From Bryopsis sp. KO-2023 (Eukaryota > Chlorophyta > Ulvophyceae > Bryopsidales > Bryopsidaceae): a stretch of DNA of 64,000 nt. The position numbers and the translations under genes are program-made. The stretch lies in assembly GCA_030272585.1 (NCBI GenBank), contig BSYQ01000012.1, positions 2,666,001-2,730,000 of the forward strand. Direction: 5' to 3'. Under the pieces are notes generated by a model. The model was not told the origin of the DNA. It did no database searches and worked only from the letters and a program-made list of their open reading frames with translations. Within the stretch, counting starts at the first letter, position 1. Each line of letters begins with the position of its first letter. Shown one piece after another: positions 9,601 through 19,069 of the stretch.

Positions 9601-10705
9601 TAGCAGCAACATCATCGTCCAAATGACCTTCTCGGGTACTATAAGAATCGATAGACATCTCTTCTTCCGTAGGTCTGATCACTGCGAAGCATAGTTGTGT
9701 CTCCGGGTTACGTCGAACCTCATTGATAAGTTCTTCCATCGAGCATAACGTAGAAGGTATAGGTAACTTCTCCTCGCTTTTTGGTGGAAGTACCTTGAGT
9801 GGAAGATGTATTTCCGATTTCCCCTTGACCACGGTGATTCTACCACTCTTGAAATCAATGAGAGGGTTGGTAGCAATCAACCATGGGACGCCAAGCAAGA
9901 AATCATGTCCTAACCCGGGAAATACCTCTAGGTTTACGATAAACTTAGCTTGTCCACTCCGAATAGGAACCTTCGTACATATACCCTTTGTATATCGTAT
10001 AGTACCATCAGCCATTTTCAAAGGTTTTCTTTCTCCCTCGATTCGAAGGTCTAACTCACGAGCCATCGTTTCCGATATGTAGTTAGCCGTAGAACCGCTA
10101 TCAATGTAAAGTACTACCGGATGTTCATGTACTTTCCCCAAGATTTCATACCCCTTGAAATCTTTGCATGCCATAATTGGACATACACTGTGTTGATCAT
10201 CTATATCAACACCTCCCTCTTGAACTCTTTCGGAATAAGGCCTCTCCATATGATCCGAACCCCGTTCAAGACTTGAATCTCTACTCTCAAGCATTCGAGA
10301 TCCGCTAGATGAATGCTCTTCAATGGGAGTCATCTCATCTTTCCGCAACTCTTCCTTCTCCGCTCTAACAGATGCATCAGGAGTAGGTACATTGTTCGTC
10401 TCCTCTCCCGAACTATTACTATCATCCGTCCCCACATCCCTCCTAGGAACCCCTGTGTTCCCCTTTGATTGTCCCTTGCTTTCCCCAAAGCTATCGATCA
10501 CCGTTCCCGCTTTCTGATCGAGGTGCGCATTGCTTGAGCGAGAACTCATATGCACCTTGGGACCATCGCTAGATGTGTACGTCTTATCATCTACCCTTGT
10601 CTCATTTCTCTTGCCCTTGATCTTTTCCCTTTTTCTCCTATATCTACGATTACCGCCTCGTTTCTTCTCTTCTGACCGGGAGGACGGCTCCCTCGGCCAG
10701 AGCAT
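6656..10705 (-). CDS. pol: Pol polyprotein of chromovirus (protease-RT-RNase H-integrase-chromodomain), 1349 aa
   Basis: Makes and integrates the cDNA copy of the element. In order: a basic N-terminal region (~1-190); retropepsin with DSGSTANYI near residue 202 (DSG instead of the commoner DTG); reverse transcriptase with the LPEELIDRLAKAKYYSKIDL and PFGLTNAPPQF blocks and a VFLDDLLVFS active site near 572; RNase H with TDASATAYGAVL, DHKPL and ADALSR; integrase with the H-H-C-C zinc finger (HHDIPS...CPTCQG, ~915-960), the catalytic core (DLVTDLP, ISDRDPRF, SDGQSE) and finally a chromodomain (YEVQAIINHKG, YLVAWKGYP, TWEPEKHL, ~1285-1340). No stop or frameshift. The start ATG overlaps the gag stop by one base (UAAUG). 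The chromodomain is known in this clade to direct integration by binding modified histone tails. Confidence 0.98.
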   Translation of the reverse strand: MLWPREPSSRSEEKKRGGNRRYRRKREKIKGKRNETRVDDKTYTSSDGPKVHMSSRSSNAHLDQKAGTVIDSFGESKGQSKGNTGVPRRDVGTDDSNSSGEETNNVPTPDASVRAEKEELRKDEMTPIEEHSSSGSRMLESRDSSLERGSDHMERPYSERVQEGGVDIDDQHSVCPIMACKDFKGYEILGKVHEHPVVLYIDSGSTANYISETMARELDLRIEGERKPLKMADGTIRYTKGICTKVPIRSGQAKFIVNLEVFPGLGHDFLLGVPWLIATNPLIDFKSGRITVVKGKSEIHLPLKVLPPKSEEKLPIPSTLCSMEELINEVRRNPETQLCFAVIRPTEEEMSIDSYSTREGHLDDDVAAMVERGRLSLEFQALLRKHRKVFAKDIPPGVPPVRNDHEFQIELEDNVKPIFRPLYKLSQLELDEVKRQVDYLLRNGYIKPSKSPWGAPILFVPKKDGGLRMCVDYRWLNKATKKNRYPLPLPEELIDRLAKAKYYSKIDLRSGYWQMPIRPEDTEKTAFRTRYGHFEMLVVPFGLTNAPPQFSHMIQDLFSDMLDDFLLVFLDDLLVFSDTIEEHLVHLDQVLTRLAKHKLFAKGLKSDIAVQSVEYLGHQITPSGVKPLEAKVKAINDWKTPANVADVRSFIGMVSYYRKFIPGFAKIAVPLNDLVRKDVQWQWGPAEENAFTELKRQMSNYPILILPDAKKPYTVITDASATAYGAVLTQDNGSGLQPIAYLSRRLRPAERNYSAYERELGAIAYALSTWRHYLEGCDGGVTVLTDHKPLTSFMDQQTLSRTQTKWLRSGFFLSIKPTIKYIAGKANVLADALSRSLHVSTTEEVNAVSTCMVDPVETETWIKALDADPKLQELLTQPTRMGKKYYVEDKFLWYKASTSSHPKLVVPDSLRQNILREHHDIPSVGHVGITRAAELIQRKYWWKGMFTDIGRYIRSCPTCQGIKSDNQKQKGLLQPLPIPTAKFEQITTDLVTDLPLSNEYDSVAVFVDRLTKYVRFVPCTKTITSAQYAQLFVDNIYRYYGVPKAIISDRDPRFTSNFWSELFRILKTDLRMSSAYHPQSDGQSEVTIRTLENFIRPYIEDNPDQWSSMLPLLEFAANNVVNASTGYSPAYLLYGQHPTSFDITNRSISSKAEAVSEMLERMNVILRDAKRNYTASQHRMVQSANTKRRDVRFSVGDEVVVSTKVLLPAALKHIPTKLRRRFVGPFTITQVISPVAYRIALPTSWRAHPVFHISRLKLFVRDTEFLRDVQPPEGELDEEGNVEYEVQAIINHKGKGSKRRYLVAWKGYPLTESTWEPEKHLSNAKDILASYLRNTQPGATLRRRPRGNG

Positions 10706-12966
10706 TAGTTTAATGCCTTTTTAGCCTTGGACATTTGTGGGCAAGCCCCCACAAAATGACCTTTCTGATTGCACAAGTAGCAAGTTCCCTTGAACTGTCC
10801 TTTGTACTTGTTCGTAGGCTTTCCTGGCCGTGTCCTTCCTTCCTTCTTTGGTCTTGACCCTTGGTGCAAAGCATTAGCTTCCTGGTGTACTGAATTCGCT
10901 TGATTCATTCGCGTACCATTACCCCTGAATCCACCTCTCCATGGTCTTCGCCTTTGGGGGTTTTGCGGATGGGTGATCTTAAGACTATCTAACCTCTCGG
11001 CCAATATGATAGCCTGATCAATACTCCTATTCGATGAAGTTACCACTTGCATACGAATATTCTCCTTCAATCCATCCGTGAACAACAAGTATTGTTCTTC
11101 CTCGGGAAGATTCGGTACCTTGAGAACCAATCTTCGGAATCGGTGTACGTATTCCTTTACGGTATGTGTTTGTTTGAGTCTTCGAAGAGCACGTCTTGCT
11201 TCATCCGAGACTACGGATGTCTCGAAGGATGCACGAAGCTCCTCTAAGAAACTAGCCCATGTAGTAAAGGGTATTCTTTGGAGATTCGCTATGCGAAGCT
11301 CTTGTACTCCTAACCACTGTGCGGCTGACCCCTTGAGGTTAACCATCATCACATTGAGCCATTGATTCTCTTGAACTCCAAGATTTCTGAGGTAACGAGT
11401 CATCAACAATTGCCAATCCGTTACCGTAAGAGAACCATCCCCAGAATACGCATCGGGTATAGGTACTTTAATATTCCTCGGAAAATTATCTCCTCCCAAT
11501 CCCAAACCATGTCCTTGTCCACCGCCGGGACCGCCGGGACCACCGGGACCACCGGGACCACCGGGACCACCGGGACCACCGGGACCACCGGGACCACCGG
11601 GACCACCGGGAGGGTTAGGACCCGGAAAATTTGGGCCTCCCCCATCACCGTTGTCACCGTCTCCACCACCACCACCACCTCCACCTCCACCACCAGAGGT
11701 CATCCTTCTCCTAGGATTTGACTGACCCAAAGAGGCATAGGAGCCAATAGCGGCAAAGGGGTTGTGAGGTTGCAGTGGATAGAATATACTCATCTGTGGT
11801 CCGGTTCCATTTCCAAGAATACCAGGACTGAAAGTACTCGGATGTACAGTAGTAGTAGGCTGAATATTCGAACCAAGGGTACTGAGGTAACTTCCCACGC
11901 CTGGAAGCATGAGATTCTGAGGTAATCCACCAACCGAGCTAACACCCAGCGTCGGCGGCTGTATACTACCCGCTACTCCAACCTGACTAGTAATAGTCGA
12001 TGTGACTGGAGGTGCAGTCGTGGGGCGAGCACTTGGCGCTCCTGCTCCTGGAGAATTTTCCCCGACTCCCCTCGAGTTTGATGATGTTCTCACACCTTCT
12101 GCAGCACTGGTAATAGTCTGAGTAGTAGTAACTGGATACGCTTGAAGATGTCTGGGAATACCCTGTTCCATCTTCTTCCAGAATTCCCTGGTAACCTTAG
12201 GTTTTGTAAGAGCGTCGATAACCGTTTTCTCATCCAGTTTTACTGGATCGCTCTTTTTCAGCATGGACGACTTAGTAGAGTCCAGTTCCTGCTGAATTTC
12301 ACCAACATACTGATCCGTCTTTTGTATCAAGAGCCCTAACTCTTGTTTAGTACTTTCTGCTTCCTGATTTACTCTGCGCAATTCAGAAACTGCCTGACCA
12401 TGCTTATTTTCAACAAGCACTTTCATTTCTTCTCCAGCGACAATATTATTCCTGTTTATCTCCTCAGTGCGTCGACGAAGTGCATCGACACTCGATTCCG
12501 CTTCGTTACAGCGTTCCTCGATAACCTGTAAAGGTTCTTCGACCAAAGAAAGTCGTTCAAAAACTTCGCCAAACGTTTGGCGCAACTCTTCCAGATTCGC
12601 GTTTCGAATTTCCTCTCCTTCATCTTGCCTTCCTCGAAGTTCTGCAAGACTTCCTTGAAGATTTTCGAAACCAGCGTTCATATTTGAACTGAACTGTTCC
12701 AGCACATTCTGGATAGTTACTTCCATGTGATGTTGACGATTCTCCACTACTTCAACATTAACATCGTGGTTCTGTACGTACACATTGTTCTGCACATTGT
12801 TCTGTATGTTTACTTCTACATCTTCTTGCTGTTCCTGCTCGGTGTCCATGGAACTATCCGAGTAGAACTGTTCCTCTACTTGGTAGGGAACTACTTGTTC
12901 TTCGATCTGGTAGGGAACCACTGCGCGATCCTCTTCCATGTGGTCGTTTCCACGAGGATTAGCCAT
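10705..12966 (-). CDS. gag: Gag of chromovirus, 753 aa
   Basis: Structural protein forming the particle that packages element RNA. The ATG at 12966 is the first in the frame after a ~760-nt leader. Near the N-terminus VVPYQIEEQ is followed by a second copy VVPYQVEEQ. Residues ~80-250 are heptad-rich and probably coiled coil. Residues ~430-500 are a low-complexity run of Gly then repeated PGG triplets, encoded by a 9-bp minisatellite. The retrotransposon Gag core follows (~515-660: WLGVQELRI, TWASFLEEL, YVHRFRRLV). Near the C-terminus is one CCHC zinc knuckle, CYLCNQKGHFVGAC (~725-740). The frame ends in TAA, which shares its last A with the pol ATG. It is longer than most Ty3/gypsy Gags because of the N-terminal coiled coil and Gly/Pro tract. 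Confidence 0.95.
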   Translation of the reverse strand: MANPRGNDHMEEDRAVVPYQIEEQVVPYQVEEQFYSDSSMDTEQEQQEDVEVNIQNNVQNNVYVQNHDVNVEVVENRQHHMEVTIQNVLEQFSSNMNAGFENLQGSLAELRGRQDEGEEIRNANLEELRQTFGEVFERLSLVEEPLQVIEERCNEAESSVDALRRRTEEINRNNIVAGEEMKVLVENKHGQAVSELRRVNQEAESTKQELGLLIQKTDQYVGEIQQELDSTKSSMLKKSDPVKLDEKTVIDALTKPKVTREFWKKMEQGIPRHLQAYPVTTTQTITSAAEGVRTSSNSRGVGENSPGAGAPSARPTTAPPVTSTITSQVGVAGSIQPPTLGVSSVGGLPQNLMLPGVGSYLSTLGSNIQPTTTVHPSTFSPGILGNGTGPQMSIFYPLQPHNPFAAIGSYASLGQSNPRRRMTSGGGGGGGGGGGDGDNGDGGGPNFPGPNPPGGPGGPGGPGGPGGPGGPGGPGGPGGPGGGQGHGLGLGGDNFPRNIKVPIPDAYSGDGSLTVTDWQLLMTRYLRNLGVQENQWLNVMMVNLKGSAAQWLGVQELRIANLQRIPFTTWASFLEELRASFETSVVSDEARRALRRLKQTHTVKEYVHRFRRLVLKVPNLPEEEQYLLFTDGLKENIRMQVVTSSNRSIDQAIILAERLDSLKITHPQNPQRRRPWRGGFRGNGTRMNQANSVHQEANALHQGSRPKKEGRTRPGKPTNKYKGQFKGTCYLCNQKGHFVGACPQMSKAKKALN
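11520..11613 (-). repeat. 9-bp coding minisatellite (PGG)n in gag
   Basis: About ten tandem copies of CCGGGACCA on the + strand encode repeated Pro-Gly-Gly on the coding strand, followed at 11655-11695 by a GGT/GGA run coding poly-Gly. Length is always a multiple of nine, so copy changes keep the frame. Confidence 0.9.
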
Positions 12967-13725
12967 CGTGCTCGTCTACCGACGAGTTTAGAACAAGTGT
13001 GACTGTAGTAATAAACCAGATTTGAAGTAGAAGAATGTTTTTGACTTGTCCCTGGCTATTTGGCCTTGCTGTACGTAAGTCGTTTTAGAGATAGCCAAAA
13101 ATAGAGTGGCCGACACGTCGTGCCAGTTCCTGTCGCTAGCAGGAATAAAATAGGTCGCACAGATAGATTCTGTCGACACAGTTAAACTTAACTTCGGCCT
13201 TACGCCTGGGTAAACGTCGTCGACTCAGTAGACTACGTCTGGTCGCGACTTAGGGAGGTAAACAGTGTGATTCCGACGAACACGCTGATGTATGACGTGT
13301 GTCGTCGTCTGCACTCCGCGTCTGGAACTTCCAGTCGCTGTCTGCTTGATAGAGAACTGTTTATAGACCTCCTACTGGGTCGTGAACCAGAACGATTACG
13401 TTCTTGCGTTCCTGCACGTTAGCTGTAGGCCTGTCGAACTTAGTCGACTGCGAATTTCTGATTACAGATTTCGCTAGGGTCGTCTGGGGGTAGCCTACAC
13501 GTTTCTATACGTGAGGGAAACACGTTTATCGTGTTTGTAGAGTCGCTTCGCCTTTCCTGCGTGAAACAGAAATTGAGATTAGAGTAACTGCAGCGAGCCT
13601 TTCACTTATAACCTCGGCTCTGGCGCTTTCCTCTTTCGCTTCCACCTTTAGGATCACTTTTACTTTCGCTAAGAAAACTTCGGCGTCGTCGTCGTTGACT
13701 TAGGAGCTCTAGCTCCGAAACCAGT
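12967..13725 (-). other. 5' leader of chromovirus with primer-binding site
   Basis: The 759-nt region between gag and the 5' LTR has no long ORF. On the - strand, two bases (AC) after the LTR, TGGTTTCGGAGCTAGAGC (about 13707-13723) has the TGG start expected of a primer-binding site paired to the CCA end of a tRNA. The first 12 bases are the same as in the other LTR element at 36327, which supports the call. The rest probably holds packaging signals. Confidence 0.7.
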
Positions 13726-14032
13726 TGATACGGGCGAGAAACAATAGACAACAAGAACATTTGATTACATCGGGTAGCCTCTTAAATAGGCTCTAGATTC
13801 ACAACAGAGTTCCACCCAGTCACCGGAATTCCAAGGGAATTCCGTCCGACACTATCCCACACCGTTCCACCTCAGCCTAGTCAGCTCCACCCCACTCCCA
13901 CTCACCCAAACTACGCTCTCGCCCAAAGCAGGGCTTGAACTCGTGACCTCCCCGACTGGATACACTATCCAGTGCACTAAGCCAGCTCACTGGCCTGGGG
14001 GTTCACGGTATAATACGAGTTCCTTCGTATTA
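13726..14032 (-). repeat. 5' LTR of the chromovirus (307 bp)
   Basis: Identical to the 3' LTR. It contains the same tRNA-like module (hairpin at 13955-13973 on the - strand) and TATTTAA motif. As the 5' LTR it is the promoter that starts the genomic transcript. It is followed by CTTTC, the target duplication. Confidence 0.95.
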
Positions 14033-14285
14033 CTTTCCACGCCCAGCGTGCGATTGGTTCGGCATGCTCGTTTGTTTCGTCAGTCACACTTTGCATTGAC
14101 ACGGCGGCTATTGGATGCACTGAGAAGAGGAACCTTGTTCGTTTCTTTTTGTTAAAATAAGAGAACAGGCTGCGTCGAGATGCCACCACCACAGTCAAAT
14201 TTTTTCTTGCTGTTTTGGTGGGTTCTTTTGCCAGATCCGGAATTCCTTTTCTTTCTACCGAATATAAAAAGAGTTGGCCAGCTTA
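14033..14285 (+). repeat. Inverted duplicated repeat, copy A, right part
   Basis: Continues the repeat broken by the retrotransposon: the block CCACGCCCAGCGTGCGATTG and following sequence match the reverse complement of about 58120-57890. After about 14285 similarity is lost. A short block at 14310-14370 (CATGAGGCTGGCTAC and neighbours) also matches the - strand of about 33265-33330, another dispersed repeat. Confidence 0.75.
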
Positions 14286-14879
14286 GCACTCAGCTATTTC
14301 GAGGGTAGTGCTCCAAACGCTCATTTCCATGAGGCTGGCTACTTTCTTAAATCCCCACAATAATATTTGTACATGTATGGGATGATTAGCCATCACACAA
14401 AAACCAGAAAAAAGAAACAACCTTTTTTTTTTGTTTTCTGGAAAATTGGAGAAAAATAGCTCCCTCGTATTCGTTTCCATTCAGCATGTCTGTTCCCAAA
14501 CACACCTCATACCCTGCTCAAAATATAATAAGAAATTCCACAGATATGTTTTTGCACGAGTCCATCTTGTTCGTTGAAACTCATTACAATACCTTTCTTC
14601 CTTGGTTCCCTGCCCCATCACCATTTATCCAACCGATCATATCCGAAACAATCAATCAACCAGTTCTAAAAACAATATCCGCTTCCAACTGCAACTCACA
14701 TTCTCCAACTACAACAATCCTCCTCAATCAAAACAACACTCACACTTTTTCCCTCGCTCAATTTCACCCCAGTCTGTCTGGGACCTAATCCTAACGACTA
14801 CCACCACCACCACCTAAACCTCAAACACTCAACACTCGAATCAATTTCCTTTCTTTTCTGCTTTTTCTTAATCAGTTCG
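14286..14879. other. No supported gene
   Basis: Low-complexity, C/A-rich sequence with short frames only. It lies just downstream of the MED18 stop codon and may include its 3' untranslated region. Confidence 0.4.
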
Positions 14880-16456
14880 TTATGTCGGCACGGGGTGAGA
14901 AACATGCGTCTTGCCCAGGTCGACATAGGGGAGCAGCCTTTCGCTGAAAGCCCCCACAGCATTGGCTGCCTCCACATGATCTTCCGCATCCGTTTTACAT
15001 GAAACCTCGACCAAAAAGAATCCGGGGGTGAGGTCCGTCGCGTTCTCTGGCCTCCGAGGGTCTGCCATCTTCTTAATCCTCACCACCATTACCTGATCAT
15101 GCATTTGGGGAGTTTTCTCTCTTTTTGAAAAGTCTTTTTTTTTGCTGGAGTTTTGCAAGTTTTTGGTTGATTTTAATCTGTCACTGGCTAAGGTGGGAAA
15201 ATTCGTGAGGTCGAACCAGCAGAAGGAGAATAAACACCACATCAGGGCTACTATGTTTTCTTAGTTTCTTATCCACGTTGTATTTATATATGATGATCAG
15301 CTTTTTTTTTTCTGGAGGTTCTCGAATCAATTTCTTTTTAGTTTGCCTTTGGGGTAGAGGTGTAGATATGGACATTGTGATGATAAGGTGTTTTTTTTTT
15401 TTCTTTTCTGAGTAAGCCAATAACATATTTTTATGAACGGGATGCAGTCCGCCTTTTGGCGGTGCGTAAAATAAGGTCAATTTCAAAAAAGAAAATAAAT
15501 GTTATGATATGATATTGATTTGTATTGTTTTAACAAAACCAGGATTTTTTATTAGTTCTAAAAATGCACAATTAACAACCATTCAAAAAAAATTAGAAAC
15601 TGAATTTTTACCTCTAAATCCTGATGCTGGTAATGTATTCTGTACCAATTTCCATCCCTGACGAGTGTGTGTTCAAGTTTCAGGCCGATCGACAGCCAAA
15701 ACCTGGGAGCCCCCTTCCCGTCGCATCTGGACTCCAAAACTTCGCGCACCGTTGCTGGAAGATCGGATGCTGCCTGGCCCCTCATAGCACCACCCTCATG
15801 CCGAACCACCCAACTGGGAGGGGGGAAAAAAAAAAGAAGAAAAATTGTGTTTAAACAGAAACCATAACCAAAAAAGCACTTAAGGAGCTGGGTTTCTGCA
15901 GAGCCTTGCTGATTGCATTTTAATCAGAAATTGAAGGAACACATCTGAGCTGATGCCAAGTGTATTAGAATGGCAGAAAAAGCCTGATTGACCTCTAATG
16001 CTTTTGTGGAAAACAAAACAAATTCTCAGAAAATATGTATTTCCATCTGGACACATATGGATAATTTGAACACCCACACAAAAAGCTGTCATGCATTCTC
16101 AGCCCCCCCCCCCCCCAAAAAAAAAAAAACAAGAAAAAAAAAAAGAAAAAGAAAAAGAATCCCACGCTTTGAGACTGTGAATTATCGCATTATTAGGGAA
16201 TGTACTGAGTAAATTCCACCCACCTGTGTCTGGAGTTCGTGTGGTTTTTCTCGCTGAGCAGGGATTTCCTTAGCCGCACGACGGATCCCAGCTTGGCGGC
16301 GCCTTTCGGTAGCACATAGACGAGCTCGTGGAGGGTCACCAGCTCCGCAGGAAAGTAACTCAAAACCTTCAGTTGATCGCACAGCTGCCCCACTTTGTCG
16401 TGTCTGACCACACCCACCATCGCACACTCCAAAGAGGAAGGGAGATCGAGCGCCAT
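14880..16456 (-). CDS. MED18: Mediator complex subunit 18, three exons, 215 aa
   Basis: MED18 is a head-module subunit of Mediator, the nuclear coactivator bridging transcription factors and RNA polymerase II. Exons on the - strand: 16456-16224, 15813-15612 and 15092-14880. Donors are GTGGGT and GTAAAA; acceptors end in CCCAG and ATCAG. Exon lengths 233, 202 and 213 nt keep the frame. The product starts MALDLPSSLECAMVGVV, then LHELVYVLP, VRHEGGAMRGQ, IGLKLEHTLVRDG, and ends GFFLVEVSCKT...LLPYVDLGKT. From family knowledge these correspond to plant MED18 blocks (EC-VQGI, HE-C/VY, VRHVGGAMRG, LGYKLDHELLR, P-L-L-VEV, FAPLLHL), and plant MED18 is also about 220 residues. No signal peptide. The agreement across all three exons leaves little room for another family. 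Confidence 0.9.
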
Positions 16457-19069
16457 CTGGAATCAGAAAGCGATCGTTGGAGCAACTGGGGGGGGAGACA
16501 GAAAACATTGGGTCGGGCAACACTTTCCGCGTTGGGGAGGCGACGATATTATTATATGGCTCCCCAAACGGACGCCAAAGTTTCGATCGATTGGTGATTA
16601 TGTTGGGGTGAGAGGAAAAAAGGAATAGAGCCGCCAAAGATGACGTCCAAAGACGTCAGGGTGTTTTCCTGAGTTCGTTATTGGATTTTCTTTTTGCGGC
16701 GGCTGGGTCGCGACTATGCTTATCACGCTTGATATACCTGTTTTGATATCTCGAGGTTTGGTCGATCGATTGGGGCCCAGGTTCAGCAGCGGCGATCAGC
16801 AAATCGTTAAAAGAGCTCGACCACGTTCGTCTTGCAACACCCGACCCCCTTTGAAACGCCCCGACGGTGCTACGACAAGCACACGCCCTAAATAGTAGTG
16901 GGGGAAATCCGGCAGTGGCGTCCATCTTGGGAAGTCCCCGCTGCGATGACCACGGCTGTCTTCAGAGGTGCTTTCTGATTGCGCCACCCCGGACCTCGTC
17001 ACATCCAAAATCTCCCTGTGGCTGTCTGCGATAAAGAGGGGACATTTCCTTTTTTAAAAAAGAGAATACATGACTGATATTGTGTTTCCACAGGAGGAAA
17101 ATATGACGGACACTGATGGTTTTGGCTTCTTTGGCGCCGCTGGGTGGGTTCATTGACAGACGATGAGGCATTAGGCAAAACACTGGAAGAAATAAAACTG
17201 GATATAATTTTTCGAAGACAAAATGGATTGGTAGATGACAAATAGGATCTGGATAGCTTGCTTTTTTTCCCTCCTTTTTTTTTGGGGGGGGAGGGTTTTT
17301 TTTGTCCGGAGGAAATCATTGCCACCACAGCAGCTCCCCAAGAGAAAATTAAAAAAAGGGAAAAGACACTGACATAAATACAAACAGGTGAAATAAGCAA
17401 GACAAAAAAACCAACAAGCACCTCTTTTCTTTTTTTTTCTTTTCTTTTTCCTAACCTGCCCCCCCTCCCCGGATTTCCCCCTTGTTTTACAAACCTCCAT
17501 CTACCCTCCCGGAATCTTGTTTTATTGGACAATAAAAAGCATCATAAAAATCGCACTCATGTCAAGACTACAGTAAAACACCCCTGTCTTTTGTTTCGTT
17601 TTTTCTTCTTTTTCAGATCCCATTATATATTTTTTTTGTCATTTCTGATGATTTCACCATTTTTTCCCCTCCCCAATAATTTTTTTTCTTTTTTCGAGAA
17701 TCGTACACAAGGTCTTTTTTGTCTATTGACTCTCGACCATTTTTTTTTTTTTTTGTTGTTTTGACAATTTTCCAGATTTTCAATGCTTTTTTTCTCTTTT
17801 CTTTTCTTTTTCAGGATCGTATTTCTTTTTTTTTTTTTTTCAAGGACCAAATATTTTCCCCTCAAATATTTGAAGACAATACTCTGACTAAGGGGGGAAA
17901 GAAAAACCAACCCCCCCTGGATATTTTCTCCTCAAATATTTGAAAAACAATATTCTGACTAAGGGGAAAAAAAAACATTCCCCTAAATACTATCCCATAC
18001 AAAAGAAAAAAAAAGCATGACTAAATCCATTCCTCTTGACAAAACAGTTGACAACCAAAATCAATAACTTCCACCCGCTGGCAGTTTGCCTTTCTTTTCT
18101 TTTGTTTGCTTCCTTTTTTTCACTTTTTCAACATTTCCCTTTTTTTTTTTTTTCAAAATGACACAAGCATTAATTGCCCTCCCACACACGCACTTTCTGA
18201 AAAATAAACCCCCGAAAATATGTTGATACAAAGTGGCTTGAGAATATCAAATAGAAAAATTATCGATATCTTGTCCTTTTTTTTTCCCCTCTTCTTTCCA
18301 TTCATGCATTAACTCTTTTTTGTAAACTGAACAAAAAAAAAATCCAATCCACGTTTGCGTGTGCTCCTTTTTTTTTTTGCACTAAGAAATGGGAAATAAA
18401 AAAATATACCTTGATTCTTAATGCAAAAACACACACACACACACAAACACACACATGAATTTTTTTTTCCCCAAACCAAATCAAAACACCACACATCGAC
18501 CTTGATAATTCACACTAGAAAAAACCATCCTGCTTTCTGATATACATATATATCCTTTTTTACGTTTTCCCTCAAAAAAAACACAAAAGAAAATATGGAA
18601 AGGGAAGAAACTCTCCGTTTTTCTTTTCCCCCCTCGTTAAAATTTTCCAACCCTCAAAAACACTTGTAATGAATACCCCAAAGATACAAGATGATTTTTC
18701 TTTTCTTTTCTTTTTTTTTCCCTCCCCATTTTTCCCCCATCCTAAAAACGCCCACCCTCGACTTTTTGCAGATTTACAACACCCCATTTCACCCCATTTG
18801 AAACCAACCCTTTAAACCCTTTTTTTAAAAAAGTCCAAGAAACTGCAACATCAACCCATCATTCTGCTGTTTGGGTTTTTTACCGTTCAAAAAACAATGA
18901 ATGTGGGAAATCACGGATAATACGTCTTCTGAAATGTTTTTTATACGTATTTTTTCTTTTTGCTTTCATTTCCGCATTTTTTTTATATAAATTGGAAAGG
19001 GGAAATGAACAGAAAGAAAGAAAGACAGGGTAAACCCTTGAAAATAATATAAAAAAAAGGGTTTAATTT
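16457..19069. other. Intergenic, pyrimidine-rich; no supported gene
   Basis: 16457-17010 is relatively GC-rich and probably holds the MED18 promoter and 5' untranslated region. From 17020 to 19069 the sequence is dominated by T and C runs, with a (CA)n tract near 18430 and a ~70-bp tandem repeat at 17851-17970. Predicted frames there are Lys/Phe-rich products of homopolymers. It probably includes the 3' untranslated region of the LRR gene ending at 19070. Confidence 0.5.
17851..17970. repeat. Imperfect ~70-bp tandem duplication
   Basis: ATATTTTCCCCTCAAATATT at 17851 recurs as ATATTTTCTCCTCAAATATT at 17921. Both copies are followed by TTGAA..ACAATA.TCTGACTAAGGGG. No coding content. Confidence 0.8.

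Larger units (their letters stand above)
4637..14032 (-). mobile_element. Complete Ty3/gypsy chromovirus-type LTR retrotransposon
   Basis: The 9396-bp element is bounded by two identical 307-bp LTRs (4637-4943 and 13726-14032) and flanked by the 5-bp target duplication CTTTC (4632-4636 and 14033-14037). It interrupts a duplicated repeat whose unsplit copy at about 58120 reads straight across the site, confirming both ends. Read on the - strand the order is 5' LTR, primer-binding site, leader, gag (12966-10705), pol (10705-6656), an accessory ORF (6080-5346), polypurine tract, 3' LTR. Pol runs protease, RT, RNase H, integrase, chromodomain, which defines chromoviruses. All frames are open and the LTRs do not differ, so it is young and may be active. 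Confidence 0.97.

Noticed and set aside
17000-19069. Many Lys/Phe-rich frames
   Set aside because: They are made of A/T homopolymers and lack splice logic or motifs.
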